Below, in pieces: positions 46,641-57,060 of a DNA stretch of 64,000 nucleotides. The DNA lies in contig WPIO01000129.1 of assembly GCA_009760855.2 (NCBI GenBank), positions 430,001 to 494,000 on the forward strand, in the 5' to 3' direction. The stretch comes from Cristatella mucedo. Taxonomy: Eukaryota; Bryozoa; Phylactolaemata; Cristatellidae. Both the position numbers and the translations under genes were made by a program. Numbering within the stretch: the first letter of the stretch is position 1; every line of letters starts with the position of its first letter. Below the pieces are notes generated by a model, which saw only the letters and a program-made list of their open reading frames with translations, did not search any database and had not been told where the DNA came from.

Positions 46641-46755
46641 CGGTCCCTGGCAGCAACAGACTGAGCAGCAGGAGCAACAACAGGCACGCTGGCTATGCCG
46701 GAAGAAGAAGAGATGACAAATCCAGACGGAGAGAGGAGCGCAGCCCGCACACTCG

Positions 46756-46792
<37 letters not shown>

Positions 46793-48065
46793 GTCGCTAC
46801 CTGCAACGATGAGAATGAGTGCGGGCTCAGTGGACAGTCAGGTCGGTGGAGCTCCATGCGGATTCTTTCGGACCTCCCTAACCGAGAGCTGCCTACCAGG
46901 GTTAGGCACCGCGCGCCCGCACTAGCTCCCAGATAGTGAAGCTGCTTCGGCCAAGCGTGACTGACGTTCGCCAGAAATCCTTGGCTTTGGCTTTCTAGAT
47001 TCTGTGCACTACCGACTAAACGAACAGGTGTGGAGTGGAGGGTAAGTTTTCGTACAAGTCGAGCACTGGGCTCATTTGCAGCCGACCGAGCAGGTGGAAT
47101 GGAGGAATGAACTGGCAGGCGACAGTCGTCAATCCATCTCTATCGCCTTTTTACTAAGGAAGCGAGCACTGGCACGGCACTTTCGAATGCACCGGAAGCA
47201 TGTCAAAGTGCAATCTGCAATCGGAGCTATGAACGGCACGACTGGAGGGTCAAGCCCGACAGCTGAACAAAGTGCTGACAAAGACTAGGTAAACTGCTGC
47301 ACCTCATTGATCCAAAGCCATCGCGCCGGTATATACTATCCACACACAAAAAGTGATGAAACTGAGTGGCTGAACAGTATGACTTGATACCTATGCAGTC
47401 GACTTCGACACCCCGACCGGCTACCCAGGAACGGCCAAGCAAGCATTCTGGACGAATGAAAGTTAATTCTTCGAAGAGAATACACAGAATACAATAAAAG
47501 AATAAAAATAAAAGGATACACAGAAGTAAAAGAATACACAGGTGCAACCGCCTCATTTCCTAGAGGAGGCCGACACAGGCAGCAGTGCACACTCTCAAGC
47601 TACCGGCTGGTCCTTCACACGAGTTGCCTCCCCCGGCAGGCGCTGCCCCACGGCAAAAGCAGCGCGAGCGCCACATTGGATGAGCTACGTGTGCGCAGCA
47701 GCATAGTCGGGAAATGACAGGGTAACCGACTACGGCTGCTGCTGGCACTCAGTTCTGCAAGAAGTGTTGTGAGTGCCTGGTGAGTAAGCGCCGACTTTAA
47801 CTCTGACTCTGCACGAATGCTTATGAGCAGGCCAAACAGCTCTCATACATCAGGCACTAGGCAGTAAGGGAACGTACAAACTTATGCCAGAAAATGGTGT
47901 CCGCTCCATCACTGGCTATGTAGTCGGACGTTCACCTAAAGAATATCAGCCATACATGAGCATTGGAACAGCCACTGGAGCCGCAGTGTCACTTTAGCCG
48001 AACCCCGTGCTGTCAAGCTGCCTACCAATGATGGCAAACGGTGACCCACAAATGGCAGAAACGTA
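46641..48065 (-). promoter_or_regulatory. upstream region of LRR copy 2 (5' UTR/promoter, inferred)
   Basis: Conserved with 26166-27290. It contains a (CT)n run at 46759-46789 absent or reduced to ctctctct in copy A, and short repeats of aaaagaataca near 47.5 kb. No core promoter motif could be assigned. Confidence 0.4.
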
Positions 48066-48125
48066 ACGGACAAAAACGCAGCTAACGATGGGTCCCACAC
48101 GAGAGCCGAAGCCCCTGAACAAGCA

Positions 48126-48431
48126 GTGTATGGTAGCAACATCGGTTCATCAACATACGGTAACAACACACGGTCCATCACACACAGCCACATCCTTTCA
48201 CGATGCCAGCTGAACGTTCCACAATCTGTTATCGCATTCCCTCAACAAGCCATCGAAGCCTTCAGTGTTCGTCGAGATGATAAAGCTAGTTTCGATAGTA
48301 CCGTGGCTAGCTACATTGTCTACAAAAGCAGGTCCAACCTTGATGGTTCTGATGTCGACTTTTTCAATGGCAACTTTGTGGGACAAGGCTATCGGCAGAT
48401 GTGCTCTTTCTTTCAATTCACGGTAAGAACC
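48126..48431 (+). CDS. unassigned open frame ending at a splice-donor-like site
   Basis: The frame contains AFPQQAIEAFSVRRDDKASF and SDVDFFNGNFVGQGYRQMCS, then reaches acg|gtaagaac at 48431/48432, a strong donor. I do not recognise it. The minus strand is also open here for 80 codons, so the coding strand is uncertain. It lies in copy-B-specific sequence, starting about 60 bases after homology to copy A stops and ending about 300 bases before a LINE tail, so it may be cargo of an insertion. No acceptor was identified. Confidence 0.25.
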
Positions 48432-48734
48432 TACCTGCAAAAGCTAAAACTAAGTGCATAGCCGACTCCTCTGCCGACCAAGCAGACCAGGAGCAGGCAG
48501 TTGTTTTGGAATGTCAAATGCACTTTTTGGGGGACATGCAACCGTAGCCAACGTGGGCAGCGATCAGACGAGATTCAGCCAATGAGAAAAACGAATGGCA
48601 GTCTTAGCGGCGCTTAGCCAGCTTAACACAGTTACAGGCGGTGGCTGGGATTCAATGGGCAATGTACTCCACAAGCTCAGGCGATCCCTTCGAGCAACGC
48701 AGTGCAGCCGCCATTGGGGGCAGAGCAGCATTCT

Positions 48735-48790
48735 TAGCCCTAGAAAGAGTTCTCTGAGTGTGCTTTATCAAGTGTATTATTATTATTTCG
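48735..48790 (+). mobile_element. L2/CR1-like LINE tail (short)
   Basis: ccctagaaagagttctctga, gtgtgctttatcaagtgt, (ATT)n. The 5' part is not recognisable as LINE, so this may be the tail of a SINE or of a retrotransposed sequence. Confidence 0.7.
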
Positions 48791-49365
48791 CGATACCGAA
48801 GAGTGGTACCGAGAGCGGGGAAAGCATGGCCAGCACACCACCCACACGGACGTGGTACGTGGCCGCCACTTTATCGGGACAATCTTTCCATCGTGCCCCA
48901 ATGCAGCTACTCCAAATATTCTTATTGCACTTTACAAGGATGAAGACACCAGCACTATCAACAAAATTATTATAATACTCATACTAAGCCATTTCTAAGG
49001 TGCCCCTCGAGTATCGAATCTCTTTGTGGGCACTTCGTGCATGCTGTAACAAAAGCAAGTCAATTGGTTATTACTGATAATATGCACAGGGTCAGCATCT
49101 GCAAGCACACAAAAAACACTTCACACGGACCCGAAAACTCGGCGAGGAAAAGCTCGGCTAAGGTTCTTTTAAACTGTCGTCTAGTCAGAGGATGTCGAGA
49201 TGTCAGTCTCAAAATGAGTTCCAGGCTTTGTAGCATACGAATTACAAGGCATGGTCTCCTAAGGATCTGAGATTGGTTCGAGGCATAGCTAAACGACCTG
49301 ATTCAGAACAGCCGGTGGTTGGATACATAGTCCCACTGGGAATAGTTCAGATACATAGGTTTCAT

Positions 49366-49367
<2 letters not shown>

Positions 49368-49411
<44 letters not shown>

Positions 49412-49430
49412 ATGAATATATATATATAAT
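49368..49430. repeat. (TA)n array, self-complementary
   Basis: Pure TA followed by tgatga and more TA. With the upstream ttcatcaatata the ends are inverted, so the tract can fold as a hairpin. Confidence 0.9.
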
Positions 49431-49434
49431 TCCT

Positions 49435-49560
49435 TTATATAGCACCCTAACAGAACTTAATCTCTATGCAGGCACTTCTCACATACGCCACGGGGCTCAC
49501 GAGGCCACAACCTCGGCCATGCCTTGATCGGGGCAAGCACTTTAACCACTGGCCCAAACC
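49435..49560 (-). repeat. LINE-tailed tRNA-SINE, reverse
   Basis: In reverse: a tRNA-like head (gggccagtggttaaagtgc, A box) through ggcgtatgtgagaagtgcct, gcatagagattaagttctgt and tagggtgctatataa. Same composite as 20738-20880, inserted in a LINE fragment. Confidence 0.75.
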
Positions 49561-50099
49561 AGCACGGCATCGAGAGAATGAAGGACCTAAAAGTGAGTGA
49601 CAACAACTTCAATTCGATACACTGCTTGATCGGGAGCGGGTGCACATCGGCAAGAACCGGTGTTACGTGGCAACTGCAATGCACTCTATAGACAAGTCTG
49701 GCTTCAGAGTTTTGCACGTATTGTAAGAACTTTATTGCACGGGCTGCAAGACCTGCAAGCATCGAGTTTACAGGATGTCACACCCGCACAGACCAACATG
49801 GATGCGGTATACAAGTTTGAGCAGGCCCGAATTTTCGAAATGTTAATTAGCAGAAAGAATGCCGACTTGGCTGTGGAGCCGACGTGGTCGTCTAGTCAAA
49901 GGTCACTTTGGAAAAGGACACCTAGACTGCCTGCAGATGCTACAGGAGATATGCTGGCCGAGCCCTTTTCGAGGTTCAGATTTTCACATTTTAAAGTAAC
50001 TCCAAGTGTGTCATCCCTAGCTAGTAAGTCGATTTCATCGTCATTCAACTGACGAAAGTCTGCTGCCATCCAAGTGCAAATGTTACATGATGTCACACA

Positions 50100-50163
50100 C
50101 CTGTCACACACAGACACACACAGACACGACACACACAGACACACACACAGACAAACACACACA

Positions 50164-50203
<40 letters not shown>

Positions 50204-50205
50204 TA
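50100..50205. repeat. (CA)n / CACAGA microsatellite
   Basis: cacacagacaca units grade into pure CA to about 50200. It abuts the LINE fragment. The following 50.2-50.8 kb has no feature I can name. Confidence 0.95.
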
Positions 50206-50839
50206 CTCGAACATTCAGGTAGGTACCACAGTTCAACAAAACATCATGATCATGAGTGAGAAGAAACAAGAGTCTGCATGGCATCACAAGATTTAAGCAG
50301 TGCCAGGTACCTGTCTCATTAAAGACACATCAAACTAGACGACGAGCTCTGCACATCAGGATATTTAGATCTGCTACCTCATCTGGTAACATAACAGTGT
50401 GACTGCTTTTAAACCCAAGAGCTAGAAATGAAGTGTAGGGGTTAACCTAAGGCTGCTTGCGAATTTTGAAAGGGCTATTTAGGAAGCCCAAAAGCAGACT
50501 CGAAGTGTACAACTTGTGTTAATCTGTTTGGAACTGCCGATAATCAGAAGTGTGGTGCTAATGTGATCCACGTGCAAGAGATGTTCACGCCAGCCAAAAT
50601 GAATTTCCAAAAGAGTTAGCAAATTCCATGGCTGCATTGTCACTAGCTAGCCTGGCAGATAACTCGCATGCCACAACCCAGGTGGCGAGCTTGAGTCCTG
50701 CATTAGGAAATTATTTATCAAGAACTGCAAGCAAGCACGACAGATAGCTGCAAAAGGCTCGTCTGCGACTATGTAAATGAGGCAACTGAACCAGCTGGCC
50801 TTTACACTTACTTTACATAAAGAGCCACAAGTTATAAAT

Positions 50840-51065
50840 ATCAATACAGCCGAGTGCCACCATGAGCATACAAATAGCCTGATAATTTGCAGCATGAGTT
50901 CAATAAAAAGTACAGCTCCATTTAAGTAGCATACCTTTTCGAAGGAGTTTTCCCAACGAGGAACCAATAGAACACCGACAGAACAGAAGCAAACAGCAAA
51001 CACTCCTCTCGAACTGTCGGGCCGTCGCCTACTTACGGTGGATATTTTGCATTCTCTGGCTAGGT
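50840..51065. repeat. local repeat, copy 3 of 3 (in duplication copy B)
   Basis: Paralogue of 27690-27945 and 29400-29640: atcaatacagccgagtgcc, agcataccttttcgaagg, tcccaacgaggaa, tggatattttgcattctctg. Confidence 0.75.
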
Positions 51066-51499
51066 ATGGAACACAGTATCTAGCCAAACAAGTCTGACTG
51101 CATGAAAAAGCTCCAGGGGTTAAGAGTCGACTAGCAGTCGGTGCTGCTTCATTAACTCTCTGATGCTGCAACTGTGACTAACAGGACGGCAATTCTAGAA
51201 GATTCTAGTAGGAGTCAGACAACACCCAACTCATCCTTCGATTACCTCTAGCTAACAAGGTACCGGACAGATCAAGGCTTAACTTGCCTCAGGCTTTCCC
51301 TTAATAGTAAGTCAATTATGCTTAATGACAACATATGACCTACACAGCTGGCAGCAGTCATAGCTTCTGGGGAAAGGGTTCTTGGCAGGGTCTTACAGCA
51401 GCAGCCGTCACACAAGTGTGATCAAGGAGAAATAAAATCAGCAATGTGGACTATACGGTCGGCATGAAGAGAATGGTTGAGTAGGAAGAAAGAAGCAAA

Positions 51500-51752
51500 C
51501 AAGATATACAGGGGTGTTAGAAAGGGTTGAGAGAGACAGGGAGAGGTGGGATGAGATCATGTGGAGGAAGAGAGGCAAAAGAAACAGACAGAGGAGAGGG
51601 AAACGGACGGAAAAGGAAAAAGAAGAAAGACACAGATACACCCCAACAAACAAACGAATGGGTAAATAAATATAGACAGATAGAGAAACAGACGGACGGA
51701 CGGACGGATGGATGGATCGATGAATGGATGGATCGATGGATGGATGAATAGG
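51500..51752. repeat. purine-rich tract and (GGAC/GGAT)n array
   Basis: Paralogous to 30340-30736: ggaagagaggcaaaagaaa is shared. The array here is ggacggac/ggatggat rather than GATA. Confidence 0.9.
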
Positions 51753-52489
51753 ACAGGGAGGAAGGGAAGGAGATGTAATATGGACAAAGAATGAGCATGG
51801 AGCAACTGTGAGCACATATCACCTACCACTTCACAAAAGCAGCATTACCGGCAATTAATTAGGTGCATGAGCCGTAACAAGGCCTGTAACAACATGTAGC
51901 TGCCAAGCACAACCAAAAATAAGCAAAATATACGAGACCCGATACATTTGAAGAAAATAAATGTATATGAGAGTTCCAAATGACCATTGCACATTCTAAC
52001 AACATCCGTTTTGCACTACACTTCTTAGAGGCAAGCAAAAAGTATATAAAACACGAATAAAATATCGGTAAAACTAAATAGCTTTCCGATAAACAGCTAA
52101 AGAAACCATCGCAGGTTTAGAGGTGACCAAAACGTAATACCATGCCATTTCCATTTGATGGCATACGTTCCCAAGAAGCTTTAAAGCATGGCCCATTAAC
52201 AGCCAGATGCTGACTGATGAAGGACCAGCTCGAACCCCGACTCTGATGCCTAGCAGCTTGCCGACGACGGTGGTTGGCTATATAGGGTTTATAGCACGAC
52301 CCAATAGCCATGTTTCAGAGTGAAAAAAAAGACCTTCGATAGTACATCAAAAGAGTTGCAATATCTAAAGCTGCACTTGCAAGACCCAAATCGTATTAAT
52401 CATCTCTCCAACTAGCATGATCTTATCGAGTGAATTTGGCCAAGATCACCAATAGGCATCACCACACTAACCATTCGATCCTGCTTCCT

Positions 52490-52560
52490 TTGCAGCAAAT
52501 GTAAAGTGCCTAGAAAAAGATTAAGTTCTCTGAGGCCGCTACTTAAATGTATTAATATTA
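52490..52560 (+). mobile_element. L2/CR1-like LINE tail
   Basis: tttgcagcaaatgtaaagtg, cctagaaaaagattaag, ttctctgaggccgct and an AT-rich end. It sits near where copy A carries the long LINE, but appears to be a separate short insertion. A tandem 45-50 bp repeat (cccttaaaatgattcatgct) follows at about 52.88-52.95 kb. Confidence 0.75.
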
Positions 52561-53527
52561 TACAAATTATTATGTAAATGCATTATTAATATTGTTATTA
52601 AACATAAAAGAACAAGTCTAGCCAGTTGGTCATCCCAAAGTTGGATGATAGCTTAACGAGTTTAGGAGGAAGATGACAGCATTTATAGGATCACACCTGC
52701 AAACTAGTAAAGTCATCCACTGAATTTAGCTAAGAGCATAAAAGAGCGTGGTGGTCATCAGGGAGCATTAGTCGGTCAAACGTTTGACCGTACAAACGCA
52801 GCTGCGATCGGCCGATGGGCTGGTTGCTTTCGGGCACAGGCTTGCTTAATGAACAGCAAGTGCCATACAAAAAATGAGTATTGCCCTTAAAATGATTCAT
52901 GCTCATCCAAAAACGGCTTATCGCCCTTAAAATGATTCATGCTCATCCAAAAACGGCTATCTTGTATAGTGATTCATGCTCTTTGCCCTAAGCTGCTTTA
53001 CGGCTCTTTTGAAGTTAAAAGCATTGCTTAGTGATCATCTAGCATAGCTCGCAAACCAGACACAGAAGCACAAGCTTATTCTGGCCCGCTGACGTGATCC
53101 TCATTCCATGTGGCGTCTGATAGGGCTTGCCAGGTGTGTAGAGGTCTGCCCTCCATGTCAACTGAATAAATGGCTAGCATTGCCTTGCATCATGCACATT
53201 TCTACATATCGCTTGTGAGGTCACTTCCGTGCAGGACATCAAGGAAACTAAGGCCGTGTTTACCCTCTTTCGAACCCCCCCAGACGATGTCCACTGGTTT
53301 TGTCCGTTGTTAGATGAGCTCCACCCACGGAGGAGTCACTTAATGTCTTTGGTTGAACACTGATATACTTTGGTAATCCTACCTAAACTTGCCCACATAC
53401 AAGGATCCCAAGATCGGCTTAATAATAGCAACCTCCATCGTTGGAATGCAAAGGGGGCTGGCACTTGAAGAATGTTGTTCTGATTGATCTCTGGTCTATG
53501 CTTCCATCTCTTTCGGCCAAAAATTTA

Positions 53528-53700
53528 AAAAAAATATTAGCTGATTTAACAGCCTCTTTTGCATAGCGACAGAAGAGCCTTAACAGCTATCACCACAACT
53601 TGCATCGGCAATAAAGGATCGCCCACTGCAGGATTAAAACCCACGACCTCGGGACCGAGGTCGTGAAAAGTAACCACATTACCTAGTATGCCATCATGGC
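53528..53700 (-). repeat. tRNA-derived SINE, reverse
   Basis: agctgatttaacagcctctt, gacagaagagcctt, aacagctatcacc and cccacgacctcgggaccgag are the reverse of the 2040-2200 type. It is specific to duplication copy B. Confidence 0.85.
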
Positions 53701-53730
53701 TTTACAATAGTCCATGACCAAGCTTTATTC

Positions 53731-53850
53731 TGGGGGAGCAGACTGGTCCATTCTTGGATGGTAGGTGGATGGGATTACTTCTTGGCTTGTCAAGGAGCCA
53801 TAATAGTCCTATCCACCTACCATCCAAGAATAGACCAGTCTGCTCCCCCA
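53731..53850. repeat. 40 bp inverted repeat with 40 bp loop
   Basis: Left arm 53731-53770 begins tgggggagcagactggtcca; right arm 53811-53850 ends ccagtctgctccccca. Arms are nearly perfect complements. Copy A (about 34890-34930) has only the right arm. Confidence 0.85.
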
Positions 53851-54164
53851 GGCTATAGCTTAAAGTAGATGCACCAGCTCAGCGATCTGGCATACATGGA
53901 TAAATAAATTGAGCAAACATGGACATAGTGATATATGATTGGTGTGTACCACCTCAGCAGCAGGTGGGAAATTCAAGGATAGGCTACAGACTGTCTCCCT
54001 TTTGACTAAGGTCCTTGAAGAAAAAATGTCAAGCAACGGAATGTGAAAACAAGTTTGAAGAATCGATCATTAAGTGTGAAGATCACAGTACCGACAATCA
54101 ACATAAGATATAAAATGCAAGTCTGCAGGCCATCCCACGGAGTTGGCCACGATAGATAACAGCA

Positions 54165-54905
54165 TACTAATAATAATAATAATACACTTGATGAAGTGCC
54201 CTCAGAGAACTTAATCTCTTTCTAGGCACTTTACGTTTGTTGCAAAGGAAACACGATCGCATGGTTAGTAGTAGTATGCTGAATAAACAACAAGAATAAC
54301 ATGGTTAGGGGTGACATGCACAGGGTCAGCATGCAAGTGTGGTTAGTGGCAGCATACAACAGTGTCAGCACGCATAAGCACATAAAGGACGAGTCACAGG
54401 GACCCACTAAATGCAGTCATAAATAGATGTGTTTTTAGTTTCTTTTTAAATGTGGACAAGTCAGGAGATGTCATATCACATGTTGGGAGTTCCAGGCTTT
54501 GGGAGCATGCAAACTAAAGGCACGGTCTCCAAAGAATTTGAGGTACGAGGTATAGGTAAACAGTTGGATTCCAAAAATCGGGTGGTACGATGCTTAGCCT
54601 GGTGGAGCAGTTTGTCTGACAGATAGGCTGGAGCCAAAGAATGAAGTGACCTAAAAGTGAGTGACAAAACCTTGAAGTCGGTGCCGTTGCTTGACTGGTA
54701 GCCAGTGCAGGTCGGCAAGAAGCAGTGTCATGTGGCATCTGCGACACTCACGATAGACAAGCCAAGCTACAGAGTTTTGCAATAGCTGTAAGTGCCTGAT
54801 TGCACAGGCCGGTGGACCAGCAAGCAGTGAGCTATAGAAGTCAAGCTGGTATAAAATTGTAGTAATGATTATATCGAATCGCATGTGAAATGTTGACTTC
54901 CTAGC
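54165..54905 (-). mobile_element. L2/CR1-like LINE fragment, reverse
   Basis: Tail in reverse (aataataat, gaagtgccctcagagaact, taatctctttctagg), the full 3' UTR, then in reverse the RT C-terminal block (YQLDFYSSLLAGPPACAIRH, LQLLQNSVAWLVYREC, LLADLHWLPVKQR). It is truncated at about 54905. Confidence 0.9.
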
Positions 54906-56459
54906 CTTTACTGATATTTTCCGCATGCCGTGCATTTAAAAACAGATAACAAATAATATGATTATTATTCAGTTCGAAGCAATTATACACAAGGACAAAA
55001 GCATAAGTTTTGATATACACTTTAGGTCCAGCCCAAATGCGATCCAATGAAGCAGATAGGTCCAATAGAAGCGGAGCAAAGACAGGTTGCAAATTATGCT
55101 CCAAAGGAACGTACTGCACAGCTCTGGAGAACCTAGGTGAATCGAAGAACATTGCAACCCTGGTAGGCAGCTCAGGTGCGTTCAAGTACACCCACAACAG
55201 GAAATTTCCTCGCACTTGTCCACAACTCTTGCAAAGGGAACAGGGCCAGCTAGCAACAGGACCGGCCACTGACGAAAGCACAAATTGCACAATAATGTAA
55301 TCGTACTTGCATTCTTTCTCAGCCATACTCCTCGACCTGGGTGACAGCCGGTCAAAATGACCCATCATGGTTCTTGCAAAAAGGTACCCTGGCCCATCTG
55401 GTTCACCGTCTATCCTACAGTCTCTTCCGACTGGCATCCTCCAATCACCTAGCAATTGAATTCAGTTGGCATCAGCCTGCCACTCTGGCACCAATTACTC
55501 TGCCAGCAAAAAGGGCACTCTTATCCGGGCTACTGTTCGGTTCTGGGCTGCCATCCGGGTTTGAGCCATCTTCCAGGCAGGAGTCGGATGAACTATGGCA
55601 GCCCATTCCCCCCCCCATGATGAAAGGCATACTGTAGAACTAAAAGCTTACCTACCGAATGCCAACAAGCCGGATGTATTGGAGCAGCCTTGCTGTTTAA
55701 AGCATTCTAGGCTACATAGCTTTGAATCTCGAGCCCCGTGGTACATGTGAAGCAAACCGAAACCTCCACCTGATGACCTCGGGTTACTGACGAGCCTCGA
55801 AGAGAGGAACTTCGACACCAATCGGTCTAGAAATCAGGCCTTTGCAGAAAGCAAAACCTACTTAGTCGGCAGATGAAGACCTGGAAAATGCCTCAGCATA
55901 TCGGCTTGCGGCAGGACAAATATGTAGGGATTGATGTGAGCCATAAAGTCCCATGGCCACAAATTCCTATCAGCGGGCTGATGCCTGATCATCAGGTCGT
56001 GCAGGCTAGTGTGAGTGATGAACACGGCTCCAGAGCATTGACGTCAGCCCCGGAGATGGCAGGATCAGATGCCGAAAATCTTAAGGGTAACCACTGAAGC
56101 CCTAGCTGGATAATGTGCTCATATGTGTGTCTAAATCTGCTAGAAAACAACAAGATCAAAGAAATCGGTGCAGCTTTTAATCGATTCCATAGAATGCAAG
56201 TTAAAGGTCTATTAACTAAAACTAGATATCCCATATTCAACAAGTTTAAATGCGATATCGATACCCACACGCCTGTGTAATTTGTGTGCCGTTTGGTCAG
56301 CAGAGCAGGCTTTTGCTTTAGCCAGGTTTGAGAATATCGATATTCAAGACCAGGAGTAGATCGTGCTGCCACAACCATTTTGGGCATACAGGCAGGCATC
56401 GACAGGGCTTACATAATTGATTGTTCAAGAGATGAGTCACTGGCTGAGCCATGTGCAAC
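54906..56459. other. no recognised gene; one 184-codon minus frame
   Basis: An open minus-strand frame (55455-54901, no ATG at its first codon) and shorter + frames (55010-55300, 55341-55637) overlap. None shows a family I recognise. A short Ser/Pro/Asp-rich minus frame near 55480-55606 also looks coding-like but is unsupported. They could be exons or chance. Confidence 0.3.
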
Positions 56460-57060
56460 AATGATAATAATAACAATAATAACTTTATATAGTGTTGTAC
56501 AGTGTCCTATGAGAACTGATCTCTTTCTAGGCACTTGACATATTCTGGAAAGGGAGCATGTTAATTGCTTACCAATATTTTGTTCTAGGTCAGCCCATAT
56601 AAGCACAAGATGGACAACTGACACTTACCAAGCAAATGCTGTCAGGACTGGGCTGGTTTTTATTATCTTTTTAAATTTCCTAAAGTCAGGGAATGTCGTG
56701 ACGCCAATCGTGAGTGAGTTCCAGGCTTTGGGAGCATACAAACTAAAGGCATGGTCTCCAAATGATTTGAGGGTGGTTAAAAGTGCAGCTCAACGACTTG
56801 AGTCGAATGATTGGGTGGTACGATGCAAAGCCTGATTAAGAAGTATCTTATATGAAGGCCGATGCAATAGAATTTAAAACCGAAATTTGAGCAAGAGAAC
56901 CTTGAAATCCATATGCTGCTTGTTGGGGAGTGAATGCAGGTCGGTGTGAAGTGGTATAACATGGCAGTCGTGACGAGTTTGGCATGCTAGAAGGCAGGGA
57001 TATATAAAAGCATTGGTACAGCTTTGTATGTCATCTGTACCACAATGAAAGTCTGGATGG
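56460..57060 (-). mobile_element. L2/CR1-like LINE 3' fragment, reverse
   Basis: aataataacaataataact, tgagaactgatctctttcta and ggcacttgacatattctgga, then gtgagttccaggctttggga, gcatacaaactaaaggcatg and gtctccaaatgatttgagg, collinear with 54165-54700. Confidence 0.85.

Larger units (their letters stand above)
48965..50100 (-). mobile_element. L2/CR1-like LINE fragment, reverse, interrupted by SINE and TA array
   Basis: In reverse it encodes CTWMAADFRQLNDDEIDLLA, then GSLGVLF and a C-terminal LINE block (AIKFLQYVQNSEARLVYR and LADVHPLPIKQCIELKLLSL). In L2/CR1 elements the same place reads WMAANFLKLNDDKTE and LHWLPVKYRI. The 3' UTR extends to about 48965. A SINE and a (TA)n array interrupt it at 49368-49560. 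Many stops. Confidence 0.85.
41935..54020. repeat. segmental duplication, copy B
   Basis: Direct-orientation paralogue of 22569-39270, with landmark pairs as listed there. Copy-B-specific material: 42.2-43.4 kb, 48.07-50.8 kb (LINE, SINE and an unassigned frame), the SINE at 53.5 kb and a 40 bp hairpin duplication at 53.73 kb. Sequence 42210-43430 holds no recognised gene. Confidence 0.85.

Noticed and set aside
45066-46664. 532-codon + strand frame and a 674-codon second minus frame overlapping LRR copy 2, with similar frames over copy 1
   Set aside because: They are shadows of the GC-rich LRR coding sequence. They show only low-complexity Arg/Ala/Glu composition and no domain, while the 794-codon frame has all expected LRR features.
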